Source of the DNA: CAWCON01 sp963797185
Lineage (GTDB): Bacteria > Patescibacteriota > Saccharimonadia > Saccharimonadales > UBA4665
Length of the DNA: 64,000 nucleotides
Assembly (NCBI GenBank): GCA_963797185.1
Contig: CAWCON010000003.1
Location: 62,001 to 126,000 of the forward strand
Direction: 5' to 3'
Shown here piece after piece: positions 28,265 through 36,262 of the stretch. The notes below the pieces were generated by a model, which saw nothing but the letters and a program-made list of their open reading frames with translations, ran no database searches and was not told the origin of the DNA. Position 1 is the stretch's first letter. Every line of letters begins with the position of its first letter. The translations under genes were made by a program, and so were the position numbers.

Positions 28265-29599
28265 ATGGCATCATCTACCGATGACAGTAAAGAAGTAGAG
28301 GTACTAACCGAGAAAGATAAAGATACGGTTACGAAAACTCTTCCTAAAGCCTCGTCAAAAACAAGTAAAACCAAACCAGCCCAAACAGTGAGCCTACCAC
28401 CTCATTTATTTAGAGGGAATCGTCCTGAGCACCAAAAGTTGAAACCTCAGCAACTCAATGCGATATTCTTAGTCATTGTCAGTATAGCGGCCGGTTTTCT
28501 CGGTGGTTGGGTCGGTGCTGACAGCCATAACGCAAATAGTACATTAACCTCGCCAATTGACTCAAAGCAGACGGTCGTGAGTAGCCAGAGTCAGGTCATT
28601 AGCAGTATAGCGAAGACTGTTGGACAGAGTGTTGTATCGGTTGATGTAACGAGTCAAACGGCCGGTTCTAACACATTTGGATTTGGCGGCAATTCTGGTG
28701 ACAGCACAGAAGAAGATGCGGGTACTGGTATCATAATTTCTGCTAATGGCCTGATTATTACAAACCGTCACGTTATACCTGATGGCACAACAAGTGTTAG
28801 CGTAACTCTATCTGATGGGACCACCTATAACAACGTTCAGGTTGTCGGCCGAACAGCTGATGACGATAGCCTTGATATTGCATTTCTTAAGATTCCAAAC
28901 CTCAATGGGAAAACGCTCGTACCTGCAACATTAGGTGATTCTAGCCAGATGCAGGTTGGTGATGCAGTAGTTGCCATCGGCAATGCCCTTGGCCAGTTCC
29001 AGAATACTGTCACTAGTGGAATCATATCCGGATATGGACGCAGTTTGCAGGCCAGTGATAGTACAGGGAGTAGTAGCGAGAACCTTGTTGATCTTTTCCA
29101 GACTGACGCAGCTATTAACGAAGGCAATTCTGGTGGACCACTGGTTAACCTTAGTGGCGAAGTAATTGGGATTAACACAGCAATTGCGGGTGACGCTCAG
29201 AATATCGGTTTTGCAATCCCCATCAACGAAGTTACGGGTCTCATAAAGAGTGTTGAACAAACCGGCAAACTCGAACAGCCATACCTAGGGGTTATTTATA
29301 TACCACTCACTAATGACGTGGCCCAGCAGTATAACCTCAGTGTTAATAATGGTGCGTATATTCCGTCTTCATCCGCCGTAGGTGAACCAACAGTTATCGC
29401 TGGTGGTCCAGCAGCTCAGGCTGGTTTGCAGGAAGGTGACATCATTACGGCGGTCAACGGTACGCCGATTAACGAGAATAATGACTTAACCTCAATTCTC
29501 GATCAAGATTCAGTTGGTCAGACGGTCACGCTGACTGTTAACAGAGCCGGTAAAACAATATCTATCAAAGCTACTCTTGGAACCGCTCCTACGAGTTAG
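28265..29599 (+). CDS. DegP/HtrA-type trypsin-like serine protease with PDZ domain
   Basis: Encodes 444 residues, with AGGGAGGGG as a strong ribosome binding site. The polar cytoplasmic N-terminus (about 60 residues) is followed by one membrane helix (about 64-84). The protease domain has the triad His169 (TNRHV), Asp204 (DIAFLKI) and Ser289 (GNSGGPL). One PDZ domain follows (about 330-440), with PYLGV at the start and AGLQEGDIITAVNG inside. Such proteins degrade misfolded exported proteins outside the membrane. The gene is convergent with prmC, overlapping it by 11 bases. Confidence 0.95.
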   Translation: MASSTDDSKEVEVLTEKDKDTVTKTLPKASSKTSKTKPAQTVSLPPHLFRGNRPEHQKLKPQQLNAIFLVIVSIAAGFLGGWVGADSHNANSTLTSPIDSKQTVVSSQSQVISSIAKTVGQSVVSVDVTSQTAGSNTFGFGGNSGDSTEEDAGTGIIISANGLIITNRHVIPDGTTSVSVTLSDGTTYNNVQVVGRTADDDSLDIAFLKIPNLNGKTLVPATLGDSSQMQVGDAVVAIGNALGQFQNTVTSGIISGYGRSLQASDSTGSSSENLVDLFQTDAAINEGNSGGPLVNLSGEVIGINTAIAGDAQNIGFAIPINEVTGLIKSVEQTGKLEQPYLGVIYIPLTNDVAQQYNLSVNNGAYIPSSSAVGEPTVIAGGPAAQAGLQEGDIITAVNGTPINENNDLTSILDQDSVGQTVTLTVNRAGKTISIKATLGTAPTS

Positions 29600-30428
29600 C
29601 CGGTGAGTTAAAAGTAAAGCACTGAATAAAATCATCAGTAGTCGTTAATTGGAAATTAGCGTTAGCCGCGATACTTGCCAAGTGCTCGTGTTGAGGGGGT
29701 AAGCTCTCGGTCATAACTAAACGCGGTTTCCAAGGGAAAGCTTTGAGCTGCTTGAATAACCTCCGGTATAGATCAAGACCATCACTACCTCCGAAGATTG
29801 CAATACGTGGTTCTGCCTCGGCAGCAGAGTTTAGTTGGAAATGGTCAGGCACATAGGGCAGATTGGCCATTATGATGTCATAGTTGTGGATAGTGGGCTC
29901 AAGCAGATCAGAACTGTAATAGCTTAACTTCACTCCAAAATGCTTTGCATTTTTTTTTGCGACAACTAAGGCGGCTTTGTCTATATCGTACATATCAACC
30001 GTTAACTGTGGAAACTCTAAAGCGACCGTAACTCCTATACAACCAGAGCCTGTACCGACATCAGCTAGCCGAGTGGTTTGAGATAAATCACATTTCGCCA
30101 GCATCTCAATCATTGTTTCTGTTTCTGGTCGAGGTTCAAGAACTCGTTCATCAATATAAAAATCACGACCGTAAAATTCAGTTTTCTGTCTAATATAAGC
30201 AAGAGGGGTATGCTCTGAACGACGAGTAAGCTGTCTTTTTAAGATCAATAACTGATCTGGACTAATGGTTAACTCGGGGTGGGCAAGTAAGTAAGCGCGA
30301 TCTTTGCCAAGGCAATCTTCAAGTAGTACCAGCGCATCAAGCTGTGCCGTTCCAATCCCCTTGGCCCGTAACTCTGCAGAGGCTTGTTGTAGCCAATCAC
30401 TGTTCTTTTGTAAGGAGTTCTTGCTCAT
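29589..30428 (-). CDS. prmC: Peptide chain release factor glutamine methyltransferase PrmC (HemK)
   Basis: Encodes 279 residues, normal length. The N-terminal helical domain (about 1-90) binds the release factor. The Rossmann part carries DVGTGSGCIGV (SAM binding) and the active-site tetrapeptide as NLPY rather than the usual NPPY, keeping the Asn and the Pro-Tyr. It methylates Gln of the GGQ loop of RF1 and RF2. It follows prfA with a 32-base overlap, so the modifier and its substrate are co-translated. Confidence 0.95.
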   Translation of the reverse strand: MSKNSLQKNSDWLQQASAELRAKGIGTAQLDALVLLEDCLGKDRAYLLAHPELTISPDQLLILKRQLTRRSEHTPLAYIRQKTEFYGRDFYIDERVLEPRPETETMIEMLAKCDLSQTTRLADVGTGSGCIGVTVALEFPQLTVDMYDIDKAALVVAKKNAKHFGVKLSYYSSDLLEPTIHNYDIIMANLPYVPDHFQLNSAAEAEPRIAIFGGSDGLDLYRRLFKQLKAFPWKPRLVMTESLPPQHEHLASIAANANFQLTTTDDFIQCFTFNSPANS

Positions 30429-31452
30429 ATGCCAGCAGGTGTTCTATTAGGTCATCAATATCACCACTTAATGCGCCTGGCAGATTACTTCTTGAATATC
30501 CGATCCGATGATCGGTAATCCGGTCTTGAGGGAAATTATAAGTTCTGATCTTTTCCGAGCGATCACCTGATCCGATCAACTGCTTGCGGGCATCACTGAG
30601 CTGCTTCTGATCTTCTTCTATCTTTATTGCCAGTAAGCGTGCTCGCAATACCGATAGTGCCTTTAGCTTATTCTTAATCTGAGATTTCTCGTCCTGACAG
30701 GTAACCACAATCCCTGTTGGTATATGAGTAATACGGACCGCGGAATCAGTTGTATTTACAGATTGTCCGCCATGACCACTACTGCGGTAGACATCGATTC
30801 GGAGGTCACTTGGATCAATTGCGATGTCAGTCTCTTCAGCTTCAGGTAAAACAGCTACGGTTACGGTGCTAGTATGGATTCGGCCCTGAGATTCGGTAGT
30901 TGGTATTCGTTGTACACGATGGACGCCTGCCTCAAATCGTAATTGTTTATAAATGCCATCGCCATGAATTGAAAAGATTATTTCCTTAAATCCACCAACT
31001 TCATTAGAATTTTGGCTCATGAGCTCGATTTTATAGTTATGGCGTTCCGCCCAACGTGTGTACATACGGTATAGATCAGCAGCGAATAAACTGGCCTCAT
31101 CGCCGCCAGCCGCCGCCCTAATTTCCATAACAACATCTCGGTCAGCGTTAGGATCTTTAGGTGTTAGTGCAGCAGTCAGTGCCTGCTGGGTGTTTGTTTG
31201 TTCTTTCGCCAACTCTGCTAACTCTAATTCAGCAAGCTCTGATAATTCTCCACCTTCGCTCATTAACTTGGTTGTTTGATCGGTTTGTTCTTGTAAATGA
31301 TGCCACTTATCGAACAGGCCAATAATTTCTTCTAGCTCTTGTCGTCGTTTAGCAAGGGTTGGGTAATTCTTTGCAGTATAGATCGCAGGATCTTCGAGTT
31401 GCTCCTGCAGGGAATCTAACTCTTGTCGAAGTAGGGGTTCTTTTTGCTCCAT
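30397..31452 (-). CDS. prfA: Peptide chain release factor 1
   Basis: Encodes 351 residues, normal for RF1. The GGQ loop (GHGGQSVNTTDSAVR) and the codon-reading loop with PxT (RIPTTESQGRIHTS) are both present, so it reads UAA and UAG. It is part of the minus-strand set rpmE-prfA-prmC, overlapping prmC. A TATACT box upstream can give its own start. Together with RF2 in this window it shows normal use of all three stop codons. Confidence 0.97.
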   Translation of the reverse strand: MEQKEPLLRQELDSLQEQLEDPAIYTAKNYPTLAKRRQELEEIIGLFDKWHHLQEQTDQTTKLMSEGGELSELAELELAELAKEQTNTQQALTAALTPKDPNADRDVVMEIRAAAGGDEASLFAADLYRMYTRWAERHNYKIELMSQNSNEVGGFKEIIFSIHGDGIYKQLRFEAGVHRVQRIPTTESQGRIHTSTVTVAVLPEAEETDIAIDPSDLRIDVYRSSGHGGQSVNTTDSAVRITHIPTGIVVTCQDEKSQIKNKLKALSVLRARLLAIKIEEDQKQLSDARKQLIGSGDRSEKIRTYNFPQDRITDHRIGYSRSNLPGALSGDIDDLIEHLLAYEQELLTKEQ

Positions 31453-31467
31453 AATGACTACTAATCA

Positions 31468-31473
31468 AGTATA
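31468..31473 (-). promoter_or_regulatory. Possible -10 box for prfA
   Basis: AGTATA on the plus strand reads TATACT on the minus strand, 15 bases before the prfA start. It lies in the 69-base gap between rpmE and prfA and would give a leader of about 8 bases. Confidence 0.4.
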
Positions 31474-31521
31474 CGAAAAGCCTATTAAATTCACTAACAC
31501 TTAGGGGTAAAAGAGATACTT

Positions 31522-31881
31522 TTAGTCCGTGGTCTTATTAAGAGTAGGCTCTTTAGCGTCTTCTGATTTCTTAATACGGTCAAGTTTTCGTTGTGTCTGC
31601 TTAATGGCTGCTGATGCCCGCTTCTGACGTGCGGCTTGTCCGGCAGCTGCTCGTGCCTTAAATTTATCGACTCGTCCCTCGATATCCATAATGCGTTCCT
31701 CACCAGTAAAGAATGGGTGGGATGCGCTAGAGATATGAACTTTAAGAAGTGGATATTCGACACCATCAAGTGTGATGACTCCATCAGTAGGGGCCGTCGA
31801 ACGAATTAAGAAGGTCTGATTGTTATTAAGATCCTGGAAAACAACCGGCCTATAATTAGTTGGATGTATATCTTTCTTCAT
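31522..31881 (-). CDS. rpmE: Ribosomal protein bL31 with long C-terminal extension
   Basis: Encodes 119 residues. The first 70 match bL31: MKKDIHP(T)NYRPVVFQD and the hallmark HPFFTG, then DIEGRVDKFKAR. The zinc cysteines are missing, so this is the non-zinc form. About 45 further residues, Lys/Arg/Gln/Ala-rich and probably helical (AAAGQAARQKRASAAIKQ), extend beyond typical bL31 length. The protein joins the two ribosomal subunits. It is the first gene of the rpmE-prfA-prmC set. Confidence 0.93.
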   Translation of the reverse strand: MKKDIHPTNYRPVVFQDLNNNQTFLIRSTAPTDGVITLDGVEYPLLKVHISSASHPFFTGEERIMDIEGRVDKFKARAAAGQAARQKRASAAIKQTQRKLDRIKKSEDAKEPTLNKTTD

Positions 31882-31891
31882 GCAGGCAATC

Positions 31892-31921
31892 AGTGTAGCA
31901 CCTCTGTTAGGCTTTGGTCAA
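31892..31921 (-). promoter_or_regulatory. rpmE promoter
   Basis: On the minus strand TTGACC (plus 31916-31921) and TACACT (plus 31892-31897) are separated by 18 bases and lie 10 bases before the rpmE ATG. This is the best -35/-10 pair noticed in the window and implies a leader of only a few bases. Confidence 0.55.
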
Positions 31922-31972
31922 GTACTTAATTAGATCCTGCATATTACATGTTGTTTGCGAGTACGAATCAGC

Positions 31973-32000
31973 TTGTTTATTCTCTCTTCTCTGTTATAAT
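31973..32000 (+). promoter_or_regulatory. rpsB promoter
   Basis: TTGTTT (31973-31978) and TATAAT (31995-32000) are 16 bases apart. Transcription from about 32007 gives a leader of roughly 100 bases before rpsB, unusually long for this genome. Confidence 0.6.
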
Positions 32001-32023
32001 CGGTACCTGAGATTAATTAAGCA

Positions 32024-32086
32024 GTGATGAGGTATTAATCCTCCCAAAGATTTCTTTGTAAGATTCTTTTGGGTCAAACCTCTCAC
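32024..32086 (+). ncRNA. Structured rpsB leader, candidate S2 autoregulation element
   Basis: An outer stem pairs GTGATGAGG (32024-32032) with CCTCTCAC (32079-32086), eight pairs with one bulged U. Inside, CCCAAA (32043-32048) pairs with TTTGGG (32068-32073), extendable by a G-U pair. An alternative short hairpin pairs GAGG (32029-32032) with CCTC (32040-32043) and would break both stems, so two exclusive folds are possible. The structure ends 22 bases before the rpsB ATG, close to the ribosome binding site. Binding of S2 is inference by analogy with ribosomal protein leaders. Confidence 0.5.
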
Positions 32087-32108
32087 GAAGATGAAAGGAT
32101 TATATAAG

Positions 32109-32861
32109 ATGGCTACGGTTGACGTGGATATCAAAAAACTTTTAGAAGCAGGTGCTCACTTTGGGCATAACAGTAGTAGGTGGCACCCTAAAATGGCCCC
32201 GTATATATATGGGAAACGTGCTGGTAGTCACATCATTGATCTAACTAAGACGGTTGATGGGCTTGAGAAAGCACTAGACTTTCTTAATAAAGTTTCCTCT
32301 GAAGGAAAGCAAATTTTATTTGTTAGTACTAAGCGCCAGGCCAAAGATATTGTCAAAGAGTTGGCTGAATCGACAGGGATGCCATATGTTACTGAACGAT
32401 GGCTTGGTGGTATGTTAACAAATACGTCGACCATCAGTGCTCGTATCAAACATCTTAAGGACCTTGAGAATCGAATGGACTCCGGCGAGTTGGCAAATAA
32501 GTACAGTAAGTTGGAAGTTCAGCATTTTCAAGAAGAAATCGATCAGATGAATCAATTGTACGGCGGTATCAAAGACATGAATACCCATCTTGGAGCGGTT
32601 TTTGTAATTGATATTACCAACGATCTGAATGCAGTTAAAGAAGCCCGTAAGCTGGGTGTACCGGTAGTGGCACTTGTTGATACGAATGCTGATCCCACGC
32701 TTGTAACCTATCCTATACCATGCAATGACGATGCGATAAAAACTATCCAATTAATAGCCGATTATGTTAAACAGGCTGTTGAGCAGGGAAGTGCAAAAAA
32801 GAAATCAATTGATAAAACAGATACCGTTGCACCAGAGAAAGCACCAGAAAAGGAGGAATAA
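32109..32861 (+). CDS. rpsB: Ribosomal protein uS2
   Basis: Encodes 250 residues from ATG 32109. The in-frame ATG at 32091 is rejected because AAAGGA (32094-32099) is placed 9 bases before 32109 and the family starts with MA.V.(I)KKLLEAGAHFGH. Landmarks include the GHNSSRWHPKM segment, FVSTKRQAK, YVTERWLGGMLTN and DTNADPTLV...IPCNDDA. The Glu/Lys-rich C-terminal tail is ordinary. It belongs to the small-subunit body. tsf follows after one base. Confidence 0.97.
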   Translation: MATVDVDIKKLLEAGAHFGHNSSRWHPKMAPYIYGKRAGSHIIDLTKTVDGLEKALDFLNKVSSEGKQILFVSTKRQAKDIVKELAESTGMPYVTERWLGGMLTNTSTISARIKHLKDLENRMDSGELANKYSKLEVQHFQEEIDQMNQLYGGIKDMNTHLGAVFVIDITNDLNAVKEARKLGVPVVALVDTNADPTLVTYPIPCNDDAIKTIQLIADYVKQAVEQGSAKKKSIDKTDTVAPEKAPEKEE

Positions 32862-32862
32862 A

Positions 32863-33465
32863 ATGGCGGTAGATATTAATCAAATTAAACGACTTCGCGA
32901 ACTGACTGGTGTTGGTATGACCGATGCCAAGAAGGCCTTAGAAGATAGTAAGGGTGACTTTGATACCGCATTGGCTCAAATGCGTAAGAAGGGCTTAACT
33001 AAAGCAGAAAAACGAAGCGAACGGGAAGCCAGGGCGGGTGTTATTGGGACATATAATCATGACAATCGTATTGGTGTTATTGTTGAAGTAAATTGCGAGA
33101 CTGACTTCGTAGCTCGCAACGAAAAATTTACCGCTTTTGTAAAAGACATTGCAATGCATATTGCAGCGAGTAGTCCTGAATATGTTAATTCCGAACAGAT
33201 TTCTTCTGAAGACTTGCAGCGAGTAAGAACAGAATTTGCTGATAAGGCAAAAGCTGAAGGCAAGCCTGATAATATGATTGACCAAATAGTCGATGGACAG
33301 GTAAAAAAATACTTTGCAGAAAAATGTTTACTCGATCAACCATTCGTGAAGAACCCAGATCAAACGGTTGGTATGTATGTCCAAGAACATAATGCTGTAT
33401 TTGGTGAGAATATAGTTGTTCGTCGATTCAGCCGGATGGCTCTTGGTGAGCTTTTAGACGTCTAA
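32863..33465 (+). CDS. tsf: Elongation factor Ts
   Basis: Encodes 200 residues from ATG 32863, which has AGGAGG directly upstream; an upstream extension in the same frame overlaps rpsB and is not real. Landmarks: IKRLRELTGVGMTDAKKAL (UBA domain), the TDFVARNEKF core and FxLDQPFVK(N). It recycles EF-Tu. It is the short EF-Ts type. pyrH, which usually follows, is absent; frr is next after 90 bases. Confidence 0.97.
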   Translation: MAVDINQIKRLRELTGVGMTDAKKALEDSKGDFDTALAQMRKKGLTKAEKRSEREARAGVIGTYNHDNRIGVIVEVNCETDFVARNEKFTAFVKDIAMHIAASSPEYVNSEQISSEDLQRVRTEFADKAKAEGKPDNMIDQIVDGQVKKYFAEKCLLDQPFVKNPDQTVGMYVQEHNAVFGENIVVRRFSRMALGELLDV

Positions 33466-33530
33466 TTTGTAGGAGCATTGGTTCTTACAAATAATTCTTG
33501 TTAGGTTATTCAATTACATCAAAGTGAGCA

Positions 33531-33550
33531 TATAATATCAGCGTAGAAGG
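33531..33550 (+). promoter_or_regulatory. -10 box and ribosome binding site of frr
   Basis: TATAAT at 33531-33536 lies 19 bases before the frr ATG, with AGAAGG at 33545-33550 as ribosome binding site. frr therefore may be transcribed separately from tsf. Confidence 0.5.
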
Positions 33551-33555
33551 ATAGT

Positions 33556-34119
33556 ATGAACCCAAATCAAATAGTTGATGATGTTACAAAAAAGATGCGG
33601 CAAGCTACTGATCGTTTCGCCGATGAATTAAAAAAGATTCGCACCGGACGAGCCAGTGCGGCAATGTTGGATGGTATAACCGTAGAAGTCTATGGTACAA
33701 CCATGCCACTGAACCAGGTGGGTACTGTTATTGCACCCGAGCCGCAGTTATTGCAAATTACGCCATTTGATCCAAGTAACCTACAGGCTATTGCTGCAGC
33801 GATAAGAGGGAATCAGTCACTTGGTTTTAATCCTATGGATGACGGTCGAGTGGTGCGGGTGCCAATTCCACCCTTAACCGAGGAACGTCGACACCAGATA
33901 GTAAAGGGACTTAGTGAAAAGATTGAGGAATGTATGATCAGCCTACGAAATGTGCGCCATGAAGCCCTCAAAGCTGTTGATCAGGCAAAAAAGGATAAAG
34001 AGTTAAGTGAAAATGACCAACAAAGGATCCAGAAGGAAATTGATGCTGTTATGGGACAACAGAAAAATACGGTAGAAGAATTAGCAAAAACAAAAGAGAC
34101 TGAGATATTAACAGTCTAA
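33556..34119 (+). CDS. frr: Ribosome recycling factor
   Basis: Encodes 187 residues, normal length. Landmarks: ELKKIRTGRAS, a central PLNQVGT(V)...P(E)PQLLQITPFD and the helix with (N)VRHEALKAVDQAKKDKELSEND. With EF-G it splits the post-termination ribosome. The rseP-like gene follows after 87 bases. The usual uppS-cdsA-dxr genes found between frr and rseP in other bacteria are missing. Confidence 0.97.
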   Translation: MNPNQIVDDVTKKMRQATDRFADELKKIRTGRASAAMLDGITVEVYGTTMPLNQVGTVIAPEPQLLQITPFDPSNLQAIAAAIRGNQSLGFNPMDDGRVVRVPIPPLTEERRHQIVKGLSEKIEECMISLRNVRHEALKAVDQAKKDKELSENDQQRIQKEIDAVMGQQKNTVEELAKTKETEILTV

Positions 34120-34206
34120 ATTTAACGTAAGCTTTCACCCAACAAACTTGCTACAATAGAGGTAATAAATGTTAGTTATTAGTGTTCATTATAGGAGAGT
34201 AGATTA

Positions 34207-35397
34207 ATGTCACTCGGACTGCTGATTCTGGGTTTGGCGTTATTTATATGCCTTGTAGTTGTGCATGAATTTGGCCATTTTATTGTTGCCCGTCGCAATG
34301 GTGTTGAAGTAGAAGAGTTTGGCATATTCTTTCCGCCGCGGCTTTGGAAGCGAAAGACCAAAAAAGGGTGGATATTCAGTATTAATGTGTTGCCATTGGG
34401 CGGTTTTGTGCGTCTGAAAGGTGAACATGATGCTGATACTGGCGCCCATACGTATGGTGGTTCCTCTTTAAGTATCAAAGCCAAGATTCTTCTAGCAGGC
34501 ATTGTGATGAATCTTTTAGCTGCTTTCGTACTCTTAACTGCATTAAGCTGGCTTGGTATGCCGCAGCTAATAAATAACCAATTCTCAATCAAGAGTGATA
34601 CGCATTACATCGAAAAAGTTACTACTTCGGTTGTGATCGACAACATTGAAGCCCATTCACCTGCAGCCAGTGTAGGTCTTAAAGCCGATGACACCTTAGT
34701 TGCAATTGGTCCGATAAACCACTTGGTTTACGTTAATAACGGCGAGCAGTTAAGTAATCTAGGCAAACAGTTTGCTGGTCAAAAAGTAGCCGTTGTTTAC
34801 AAACAGAACAATAAACAATATACACAGACAGTCACTTTACGAACTGCTCACGCTGTTAGTCTGGCGGCTAGTCAAAATCACCCAGAAGGTTACTTGGGTG
34901 TTGTCGACGAAACGGACCAGAAGGGTATATCACTTACGCGAGCAACCTGGTCAGCCCCGATTGAAGCAGCCGGTGTTATGGTCCAATATACAGGTTTGAG
35001 TTTGCATGGACTGGGTTTAGCTTTTAAAGGTTTGGGATCAACGATTGCTGGCCTGGTTACTCACAATAAAGCTGCCCGAGAAGCAGGGCAAACTCAGGCT
35101 TCCAGTCAAGTTCACGGTCCTGTTGGAGTTTACGAAATACTCAAGAACGGAAGTGTCCTAGGTTATCAATTTGTACTGATGATTGTTGCGATCATATCCT
35201 TAAGCTTAGCCGTGGTGAATATTTTGCCTATACCTGTGCTTGATGGAGGTAAGTTATTCTTAACAATACTTTTTAGAGGACTGCACAGACCATTAACCGA
35301 GCAAACGGAGTCCGTCATTTATGGGATTAGCTTTTTAGTCTTGCTAACGCTGATGGTATTAATTACGATAGTCGATGTCAAAACAAGAAACTTCTGA
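34207..35397 (+). CDS. rseP: Site-2 protease (RseP/RasP-like zinc metalloprotease)
   Basis: Encodes 396 residues with TAGGAG upstream. The zinc motif HEFGH is at residues 20-24 in the first membrane helix; a PDZ domain spans about 140-220 (SPAASVGLKADDTLVAIG); the third zinc ligand is in NILPIPVLDGG near residue 340; about four membrane helices in all. Such proteases cut transmembrane segments of anti-sigma factors or signal-peptide remnants. Its 3' end overlaps the next gene, another membrane protease, by 23 bases. Confidence 0.94.
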   Translation: MSLGLLILGLALFICLVVVHEFGHFIVARRNGVEVEEFGIFFPPRLWKRKTKKGWIFSINVLPLGGFVRLKGEHDADTGAHTYGGSSLSIKAKILLAGIVMNLLAAFVLLTALSWLGMPQLINNQFSIKSDTHYIEKVTTSVVIDNIEAHSPAASVGLKADDTLVAIGPINHLVYVNNGEQLSNLGKQFAGQKVAVVYKQNNKQYTQTVTLRTAHAVSLAASQNHPEGYLGVVDETDQKGISLTRATWSAPIEAAGVMVQYTGLSLHGLGLAFKGLGSTIAGLVTHNKAAREAGQTQASSQVHGPVGVYEILKNGSVLGYQFVLMIVAIISLSLAVVNILPIPVLDGGKLFLTILFRGLHRPLTEQTESVIYGISFLVLLTLMVLITIVDVKTRNF

Positions 35398-36184
35398 ATT
35401 AGCATCGGTAGCAAAAAAACCGAAGCAGGATAAGCTACCCTCATCCGGTGTTACTTGGGGACCTCTGAGTGCTGTTATCATCACTCTATTAGTTGTTGTC
35501 TTATCACAAATCGTTGGTATTCTCTTGATAGCCGTTTACCCGCTACTTACTCACCATAGCTATAACCAAGTTGTGAATTGGTTGAACTCCAACCTTGGAG
35601 ATTTTGTTTTTACTGTTATTGCCGAAGTATTTACTGTCGGTTCTATCTTGTTGTACATCAGATGGCGGAAAAGTAACCGAAGAGCAATTGGGCTAACACG
35701 TCCTAAACCACTTGATGCATTGTATCCATTTGCCGCATATCTCGTTTACTTTCTTATCTACCTGACAGCAGTCGGCATGCTAAAAGCGGTACATGTCATC
35801 AATCTTAAGATTATTGATCAGAGCCAAAATGTTGGGGTCAGTACTACTACTCACGGTCCGGTTTTAATTTTGGTTTTTATCAGCTTAGTTATATTGCCTC
35901 CGATCGCGGAAGAGATTGCCTTTAGAGGCTTTTTATTTAGTGGATTGAGAAAGAAACTTCCTCTTATCTGGGCTGCTATTATCACCAGTCTGGTTTTTGC
36001 GAGCCCCCATCTTTTGGAAGGGCAGAGTGGAAGTGGATTATTATGGATTGCTGGTATAGATACTTTTACCTTGTCGCTAGTACTTTGTTGGTTAAGAGAG
36101 AGGACTGGTCGTTTATATGCGGGTATGGGGCTGCATGCTCTCAAGAATTTGATTGCCTTTGTGTCGCTATTTTTACTCCACTGA
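35375..36184 (+). CDS. CPBP-family intramembrane metalloprotease
   Basis: Encodes 269 residues. After a polar N-terminus there are about seven to eight hydrophobic helices. The family motif EEIAFRG (Glu179, Glu180, Arg184) is followed by a helix with FASPHLLEG, which gives a conserved His, and a later helix. CPBP (CAAX/Abi) proteases cleave prenylated or other membrane substrates; the substrate here is unknown. The start overlaps the rseP-like gene, so both membrane proteases are translationally coupled. Confidence 0.88.
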   Translation: MSKQETSELASVAKKPKQDKLPSSGVTWGPLSAVIITLLVVVLSQIVGILLIAVYPLLTHHSYNQVVNWLNSNLGDFVFTVIAEVFTVGSILLYIRWRKSNRRAIGLTRPKPLDALYPFAAYLVYFLIYLTAVGMLKAVHVINLKIIDQSQNVGVSTTTHGPVLILVFISLVILPPIAEEIAFRGFLFSGLRKKLPLIWAAIITSLVFASPHLLEGQSGSGLLWIAGIDTFTLSLVLCWLRERTGRLYAGMGLHALKNLIAFVSLFLLH

Positions 36185-36262
36185 TAGTAAGGTACAATGA
36201 GTCAATGTAAGCAATCTCAGTAGATGAACGCTGTCCAACAGATAATATGATAGAAAGATACC

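Noticed and set aside
35395..35397. UGA recoding as in Gracilibacteria/Absconditabacteria
   Set aside because: TGA ends several well-defined genes at the expected family length, and RF2 is encoded in the window.
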